Assembly: GCA_963841635.1 (NCBI GenBank)
Contig: CAWJDO010000002.1
Coordinates: 5,332,001-5,396,000 of the forward strand
DNA length: 64,000 nucleotides
Direction of reading: 5' to 3'
Source: DASWZN01 sp963841635
GTDB lineage: Bacteria; Acidobacteriota; Terriglobia; Bryobacterales; Bryobacteraceae
In this document: piece by piece, positions 58,831-64,000 of the stretch
Layout of the letters: every line of letters begins with the position of its first letter
Position numbering within the stretch: the first letter of the stretch is position 1
Notes under the pieces: model-generated
The model's database searches: none
Told to the model about the DNA's origin: nothing
What the model saw: the letters and a program-made list of their open reading frames with translations, nothing else
Position numbers and translations under genes: made by a program

Positions 58831-60615
58831 CTACCTCCTTCCACGCATCCGCCGGCCAATCGACGCCGCCAGTTCCGGGTTCTTGAACCGCAGGTTGGCA
58901 CCCTGCACCTCGGCTCGCGATGGCCGCAAGCGCGGCGCCAGTTCCATTTCAACGCCGGGCAGCGCGATATCCAGTGGCCGACGTACGTGCAGATGGCGGT
59001 GCAACGTGCCCTCGGTGTCGTCAGTCATGAGGACCTGCATCTGGCCTTTCGGCAGGTTCTTGATGCGCTCGTCCTCGGCGCGGTACTCCCGCTCTTCGCG
59101 CTCCGAGCCGCTCGTGCCCCTTTCGAACCGCTCCCAGCCGAACAACTGCTGGCGCACCAGTGACACCGTCCGCTTCATTACTCGCTGTTCGGCTGACGCC
59201 CGAATGAAGAACTTCGACGTCTCCTCGTCCTGCGTGCGCAACGCAATCTTGGTGTTTGGCGCCGACGTAACGTCCTCTTTGAAGCCCCTGCCGACCTGCA
59301 ATAACTGCGGCAGGCTCTGCATCGAAAACAGGAACGCGGTGTTCGTCCCGCGCGCCGTCTGGAGGATCTGTGCGAAGTTCTTGTACCCGAACGGAGCGAA
59401 CTCGTCCAGGACGACGCTCAGAATTGGCCGGTTGCGGCGCCGTCGCTCCTCCTCGCTTTCGTACCGCTTGCCGACCACCAACTGAAGATTCTGGAGCAGC
59501 ATCTTGCCCAGCGCGCGCACTGGCTCGGTGTTCTTGTTGATGTTGAGCGTCACGAACAGGATCAGCTCCTGGTCGATCACGTCGTCGATCGACAGCAGGT
59601 CCTCGTACGGGCCGGTGATCACCGACAGTTCGTCGTCCAGGAAGGTCATGCACTCGTTCAGGAGGCCCTGGATCTTGGGCACGCGTTCGCGGTCATTGAA
59701 CGACTCGACGAGGTTCCGGACGGACATCTCGAAGTTCAAACTGCGCTGCAACGAGACGCCGGAATCGGCCTGAATGTGCCGCCGGGCCTTCTGGACCTGC
59801 TCGCGGAGGACCTCTCCGTCCAGCGCCATGACGATCACGTCGTAGAAGTTGAAGGGCAGGCCGGTGTAGTGCAGCACGCGAACGATGTCGGCCAAATAGT
59901 TCAACTGGTGCTTGGCGAAGAACTCATCGTGCAGGTTGAAGCTGCCGAAGACCATGTTCACCTGCGCCATGTAGTTTTCGTCGGTCGTGTGGAAGGGGTT
60001 GTAGAGGCACGAGAGGTCCGGCCTGGCCGGATTGATCAGGCGCAGATCGCCGAGCCGGCCGGCCCGGTTGATGTGAGGCAGCAGTTCGTAGAAGAAATCG
60101 AGATCGCCTTTCCCGTCGAAGATCACCATCGGAATCTTGTGCCGGTCGTCTTTGGGGCCGATGCGGCGCTGAAGATCCTGGGTTATGATGTTCCTCAGAA
60201 GCGTCGTCTTGCCGCTGCCGGTCATGCCGAGAACGATTCCTTGCATGACCCGAACCTTGTCAGGCCACAACCAGGGGGCGCCGTGGACGTCGTAGCCCAG
60301 CACCACTGCATTCCGTTCCCAAGCCTTCGCGACGTGCTGCACGTCGGCAACCGGGCTCATCACCAACGGTGGATAGCGCTGCCGATTCTCCTTCCAGTCC
60401 TTCCGTTTCGCGAGGACCCAGATGGCGACAATCGGCACGCCGACCGCCAGCGCGAGGTAGGTCAGGAATTCGGCGAGCTGAAGATCGGTGAAGTGATACG
60501 CTCGCGTGCCGAGAAACCAGACGACGAAGAGGGCTCCGGCGGCCAGAGCGGCGCAGACGAAGACGGGGGACGCCGAGAGTGGGGGACGTTCATGGTGCGC
60601 GGAAGGTGTGGCCAT
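58831..60615 (-). CDS. VirD4/TraD-type coupling ATPase
   Basis: 594 residues. Two N-terminal transmembrane helices (about 14-34 and 44-64). Walker A GMTGSGKTT near 130, followed by FDGKGDLDFF, Walker B SVVLDEFAPFG near 390, and the conserved ARGTNTAFLFSMQS block. This is the conjugative coupling protein family that docks DNA to the type IV secretion channel. The C-terminus is Arg-rich. ATG 60615 overlaps the upstream stop (TAATG). Confidence 0.85.
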   Translation of the reverse strand: MATPSAHHERPPLSASPVFVCAALAAGALFVVWFLGTRAYHFTDLQLAEFLTYLALAVGVPIVAIWVLAKRKDWKENRQRYPPLVMSPVADVQHVAKAWERNAVVLGYDVHGAPWLWPDKVRVMQGIVLGMTGSGKTTLLRNIITQDLQRRIGPKDDRHKIPMVIFDGKGDLDFFYELLPHINRAGRLGDLRLINPARPDLSCLYNPFHTTDENYMAQVNMVFGSFNLHDEFFAKHQLNYLADIVRVLHYTGLPFNFYDVIVMALDGEVLREQVQKARRHIQADSGVSLQRSLNFEMSVRNLVESFNDRERVPKIQGLLNECMTFLDDELSVITGPYEDLLSIDDVIDQELILFVTLNINKNTEPVRALGKMLLQNLQLVVGKRYESEEERRRRNRPILSVVLDEFAPFGYKNFAQILQTARGTNTAFLFSMQSLPQLLQVGRGFKEDVTSAPNTKIALRTQDEETSKFFIRASAEQRVMKRTVSLVRQQLFGWERFERGTSGSEREEREYRAEDERIKNLPKGQMQVLMTDDTEGTLHRHLHVRRPLDIALPGVEMELAPRLRPSRAEVQGANLRFKNPELAASIGRRMRGRR

Positions 60616-60905
60616 TACGCCGCCAGGTTGAAGACCAGGGGCGCAGCCATGACGAGGGCGAGCAGTGTTCCGAAGACGGCCGTTTCCATCCTCGGTTTGC
60701 GCCGGCGGCCGGGTTCGAAGGGATTCCGGGCTTCAAGCAGAAGGTTCGCAGTGCGATTCAGCAGTCCCACGTCGGCCCGGCGTTCCATGCTGGCCTCGAA
60801 GCGGGCGAGGACCTCCGCAGCCGTCACGGGCCGCCCAACGTCCACTTCCTCGCACAGGAACTTCCGGTGACGCACGGCGGCAAGTACTTCGGCTGCTGTG
60901 GTCAT
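60615..60905 (-). CDS. small membrane-anchored transfer protein
   Basis: 96 residues from ATG 60905. A helical N-terminal part (TTAAEVLAAVRHRKFLCEE ... ARFEASMERRAD) and one hydrophobic helix at the very C-terminus (METAVFGTLLALVMAAPLVFNL). It lies 2 nt after the VirB9-like stop and overlaps the coupling protein start, so it is in the same operon. Function unknown. Confidence 0.55.
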   Translation of the reverse strand: MTTAAEVLAAVRHRKFLCEEVDVGRPVTAAEVLARFEASMERRADVGLLNRTANLLLEARNPFEPGRRRKPRMETAVFGTLLALVMAAPLVFNLAA

Positions 60906-60907
60906 GA

Positions 60908-61750
60908 CTACAACACCAGGAGCACGTTGATATGGCCGACTGAATCGTCCGGGAATGTCAGCCTCAGAACGGTTCGTTCCCCTGGCTGCAGGCGCGCAGG
61001 GAGGTCGAACGCGATCAGGCCATGAGCGGTCTGCTCCGGCTGGACAGCTGAGGTCGACGCCTCCGAGTACCGCAGGCGCACATAGTCCACGTCTTTCCAC
61101 TTGATTGGGAAATCGCTCCCAAGCTGGGTCGTGTCGAGTGGGATCAGAGACCGCGACGAGCGTGGCGACTTCAGTGTGAACACATCCGGCGGCCCCGGCA
61201 CGTATGCCTTCTCGCTGCGGTTCACGATGGCGTAGCGAAGGAACACGAGGCCGTCCTTCTCATAGACGTCGCGCAGGGCGATCCGCACGCGTCCGTCGTC
61301 TTTGGATGCAACCATGCTCTTCACCGGGGTGCTCTCCAGCAGCATCGCGGCGGGCACCTTCGGTTGCTCAACGGCGGGTTTCGGCGGTGGTGGCGGGTCT
61401 GCTTTCGCCGGGGTAACGGGCTCTTCATCGATCGCGAATTGCGTCTCGCTGATTGTGCCGGCCGGCACGAGCTCATAGCTCTGGCGCCCGGATGCCGTCC
61501 AGACGAACAGATTCGTGGTCCCGTCCGGCTCCAGCGGCTGCACGAACACCTTGTTCTCGCGCCATTCCACCTTGAAGTTCGAGCTGCCCACCGCAACTTC
61601 CTTCACCGGCTCGTTGAACTCCAGTACGGTCAGGTGATTCTGGGTCGTGGCAACCCGGGTGACCCTCTGCCGGTCTGCCTTCTGCGTCTCGATCTTCTGG
61701 CCGAAAGCGCACACCGATGCCAAGAACGTGATAAGTAGGATGCCCCTCAT
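60908..61750 (-). CDS. VirB9/TrbG-like type IV secretion outer-layer protein
   Basis: 280 residues from ATG 61750 with GGAGGGG upstream. A signal peptide (MRGILLITFLASVCAFG) precedes the N-terminal VirB9-type domain (VLEFNEPVKEVAVGSSNFKV, VFVQPLEPDGTTNLFVW). A proline-rich linker is near 125-150, and the C-terminal beta domain (FLRYAIVNRSEKAY, LPARLQPGERTVLRLTF) resembles the VirB9/VirB7-binding part. First gene of the transfer operon, so it would form the outer-membrane core complex. Confidence 0.65.
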   Translation of the reverse strand: MRGILLITFLASVCAFGQKIETQKADRQRVTRVATTQNHLTVLEFNEPVKEVAVGSSNFKVEWRENKVFVQPLEPDGTTNLFVWTASGRQSYELVPAGTISETQFAIDEEPVTPAKADPPPPPKPAVEQPKVPAAMLLESTPVKSMVASKDDGRVRIALRDVYEKDGLVFLRYAIVNRSEKAYVPGPPDVFTLKSPRSSRSLIPLDTTQLGSDFPIKWKDVDYVRLRYSEASTSAVQPEQTAHGLIAFDLPARLQPGERTVLRLTFPDDSVGHINVLLVL

Positions 61751-62082
61751 CTGCTCCCCTCCAAGACAAAACGGGGAGGCCCCAGCCCTTCGACCGACGG
61801 GACCTGGCCTCTTCTCTCGCTTGATTCTAAGCGAAGACTCTGAGGCTCCATATTCTCGGCGGCCGTCGTGAACCGCCTCCGCACCCACTCCATCATGCCT
61901 TTTGGCATCCCGTGATTTGACCGGAAAAGTGTTCTCAGAGCTATCGGACGGCGTGGTCTATCCGCCGAGAACGCAGCCTGCGCGCGAGAAGTCCGTTGTA
62001 TCCTTTCGGCAGCCGATCTAGCGCGCCGCGGCACAGGAGCACTTGGCGCGGCTCGACTGATTACAATGGGCGTAGGAGACGG
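61751..62082. other. 332-nt divergent intergenic region
   Basis: Lies between the minus-strand transfer operon and the plus-strand 62083 gene. A TACAAT at 62062-62067 lies 15 nt before ATG 62083 and could be its -10 box. No gene is supported. Confidence 0.45.
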
Positions 62083-62895
62083 ATGAGCGAACACTGCCTC
62101 AAGTTCGTGACCCTTTACGACGACCGCCGCCGCCCCGAGTACGACGGGCATGCCGAGTACATTCGCGGTAGGAACACCCGCATGGAATCCCGCAGCTATT
62201 CGGGAGATCAGTACGGGCGGATGCGGGCTTACATCCAGAATCGCGACATTGGCTACGGGTTCGAGATTGAACCGGAAACGAGGATCTTCACCGCGTGTCG
62301 CGCGAACGAACGCGTGAGTCCGCTGTGGCCGAAGGGTCGGCGGTGGAAGGTGCCGGCTCGCTCCGGCATCCCGGTCCACGTGCATACCCAAACCATCGAT
62401 ACCGGCGAGCGGAAGACCATGTTCGGCTGCGCGGCACGCCGCGTCATTGTCCGGAGCCGGTCGGTGCGGGAATCGGAGTTGCAGAACGAGTCGGAGAGTG
62501 ACGGCTGGTTTATCGATCCACCGCAGGCGTGGGCAAGCCTGCATCCGGTGCGTCGCGGGTCGCATTGCGTTCTCGTCGGCGGCAACGGACCGCGGGACGA
62601 CTACAAGTTCACCGACGAGGGCGCGCCGGAAAGCGGATTCATTCTGCTGCTGACCACGACCTCGAAATGGTATCGCCGCAGCGAGTTCTCAGAGAACGTC
62701 AGCCGCCGCGAGGTCGTGGAGTTCTCCGAGGCCGGGCTTCCCGCTGACCTGTTCGTTCCTCCGAGAGATTTCATTCGAGTGCCGCAACTCCCAGAAGGCG
62801 TTCGTTACGGATGGCCCCATCGTATGAGACTGCGATGGGAGATACTGAGAGACTCGCGGCGTCTTCCTGCGAGGATCGCCCGGTTCTGCAGCTGA
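62083..62895 (+). CDS. conserved hypothetical protein, 270 aa
   Basis: ATG 62083 follows AGGAG. The sequence is globular with many Arg and aromatic residues: a strand-rich start (CLKFVTLYDDRRRPEYDGHAEY holds about two strands), a GERKTMFGCAARRV segment, FIDPPQAWASLHPV and a basic C-terminus. No metal site or signal peptide. Not coupled to the transfer operon. Family not recognised. Confidence 0.55.
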   Translation: MSEHCLKFVTLYDDRRRPEYDGHAEYIRGRNTRMESRSYSGDQYGRMRAYIQNRDIGYGFEIEPETRIFTACRANERVSPLWPKGRRWKVPARSGIPVHVHTQTIDTGERKTMFGCAARRVIVRSRSVRESELQNESESDGWFIDPPQAWASLHPVRRGSHCVLVGGNGPRDDYKFTDEGAPESGFILLLTTTSKWYRRSEFSENVSRREVVEFSEAGLPADLFVPPRDFIRVPQLPEGVRYGWPHRMRLRWEILRDSRRLPARIARFCS

Positions 62896-63062
62896 GCGTT
62901 GGTCGTACCCGAAACTCGAGAAGTCGAATCTCAGCAGTTCCACCAGATTCTCGTCGATAGTGAATAGTTGATAGTCGATTGTGGCCGGCCTCTGGCCAGC
63001 GGACATTTGTTCCCCTCCGAATACTCAGGGGAGACCCGGCTGGACCGAGTCTCCCCCTGGAC

Positions 63063-64000
63063 CTACGCAACAGCCGATCTGGGCTTCGCGACTGTCGGCA
63101 CGTGCCTGGAGCCAGGAAGCTCCAGCCTGCCGTCCCGCACTTCCGCCCGACCGGGTTCGAACTCAATCGGATGTATCCGTTGAGGCCGGCCATGGTCGTA
63201 GATCAGGCCGCCGTCCCTGGTTACCTGCATCAGGAACGTCTCCCTCTCCACGATCTGGCCCTGTTCGTCGTCGACCTGATCCAACAGAAAGACATTGCCG
63301 TCCCGGTCGATCGACACCTCGCCACTCACCAGATCCGGAATCGCGACGGTGACCCGGCGGCCACCCGTGCGGTCCGCGATCATGTTGACGAGTTCCTGCG
63401 GAAACGCGTAAAAGACGATGCTGCCGGTGCTCTTGCTCCCCTTGCAGGTAATCGCGTAGAGAGCCGCCAGCCAGTCGAACGCGTTGGCGGATTTCCGTTC
63501 GGCCCACTTCCGGACCAGGTGGATCATGTTCCGGATCTCCTGCCGGGAGCGTTCCTCATACCAGCGCAGCGCGGCCTTGGCCCTGTTCCGCGCCTTGAAC
63601 GCCTTCCTCCTCGCGACGACATCGTCGGAGGCGCAGGCGTTCACCGCGGCATCTGCCTCGGTCACTGCCTGGCGATACTTCTCGCGCTTTCCGAGAGTCA
63701 GCGCGATGTTGACGCCGTAGATGCGAGCGATCTGTCCGGCCTCGGCATACATCTCGCGGTCAAATCGCCCGTTGACGATCAGGCCGCGGAAGTCCTCCAA
63801 GGGCCGGATATCGCTGAAGAAGTCGTCGAGCTCCTTGCGGAGCATGTTGTACAGCCTGCCGATTCTGTCCGTGGGGCTCACATTCAAGTGGAGCGGCAGA
63901 TCGCTAACCCGCTTGGCCTCCTTCAGCCTCAACCACGGCGCGGTAGCAACCTGCTTGCGAACCCCTGCAATCACCTCCTGGTTGGTCAGCGTCCCGTGCT
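63063..64000 (-). CDS. conserved hypothetical protein, 5' end beyond the window
   Basis: The minus frame is open from the right edge to the stop at 63063 (about 312 residues visible); GTG 63974 is an internal possible start with AGGAG overlapping it. The first half is helical and basic (DRIGRLYNMLRKELDDFF, REKYRQAVTEAD, ARRKAFKARNRAKAALRW). The second half is beta-rich with an acidic VDDEQGQIVE loop. No family recognised; character resembles plasmid maintenance or transfer accessory proteins. Confidence 0.6.
   Translation of the reverse strand, partial: HGTLTNQEVIAGVRKQVATAPWLRLKEAKRVSDLPLHLNVSPTDRIGRLYNMLRKELDDFFSDIRPLEDFRGLIVNGRFDREMYAEAGQIARIYGVNIALTLGKREKYRQAVTEADAAVNACASDDVVARRKAFKARNRAKAALRWYEERSRQEIRNMIHLVRKWAERKSANAFDWLAALYAITCKGSKSTGSIVFYAFPQELVNMIADRTGGRRVTVAIPDLVSGEVSIDRDGNVFLLDQVDDEQGQIVERETFLMQVTRDGGLIYDHGRPQRIHPIEFEPGRAEVRDGRLELPGSRHVPTVAKPRSAVA

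Noticed and set aside
1..64000. CRISPR array, tRNA or rRNA genes
   Set aside because: No regularly spaced direct repeats, cloverleaf-like sequence or rRNA signature was noticed on either strand; the Tn7-like element therefore shows no link to CRISPR targeting.

Overview
The window is GC-rich bacterial DNA that reads as an accessory, plasmid- or ICE-like region. Gene style suggests an Acidobacteriota host of the Solibacter/Bryobacter type: alanine/lysine-rich histone-H1-like protein, CHAT/TPR lipoprotein, TATAAT boxes about 10 nt before ATG codons, and many DUF-type plasmid genes. This is inference from protein character only. No rRNA, tRNA or CRISPR array was seen.

Layout. (1) 1-9 kb: small membrane protein, DUF429 protein, CHAT peptidase lipoprotein, decayed SPFH and zinc-ribbon/TPR genes, and a Gp157-SNF2 helicase pair. 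(2) 10-19 kb: NucS-like nuclease, WYL regulator, HEAT protein, zinc proteins, DUF6094 methyltransferase, and a coupled metallo-beta-lactamase/nuclease-like pair. (3) 19-22 kb: broken ATP-dependent ligase, IS110-family transposase with a long nested palindrome behind it, and gene debris. (4) 23,881-33,459: a Tn7-like transposon (tnsAB fusion, tnsC, tniQ) with paired end repeats and a perfect 5-bp TGGCC target duplication. It sits in the last codons of a J-domain-like gene. Its tnsAB is itself split by a RIT element (three overlapping tyrosine recombinases, perfect 30-bp inverted repeats). (5) 34,353-40,510: a Tn554-like element (tnpA, tnpB, tnpC) inserted at a GATGT core in a DUF932 gene, carrying its own intact DUF932 paralogue as cargo. 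(6) 41-42 kb: zinc protein and FliA-like sigma factor. (7) 42,976-50,518: the most striking locus, a tightly coupled operon of sigma-like protein, HTH-like protein, ImmA/IrrE-UvrD-nuclease fusion, multiubiquitin-E2, JAB-E1 and DUF6527. Its Ubl-E2 frame contains an internal TGA. (8) 50.7-61.7 kb: conjugation/plasmid backbone on the minus strand (VirB9-like, VirD4/TraD-like coupling ATPase, replication-relaxation protein, Rad52-like annealing protein, TOTE-type primase) with a DUF6946 gene on the opposite strand. (9) 62-64 kb: two conserved hypothetical genes.

How it fits together: a mobile replicon backbone (methyltransferase, helicase, Gp157, Rad52, primase, coupling protein) has been hit by at least four unrelated mobile elements and carries candidate defence modules. 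Several genes show single-base lesions (6.9, 19.7, 41.07, 48.2 and 53.5 kb), so either the region is decaying or the assembly has small errors.
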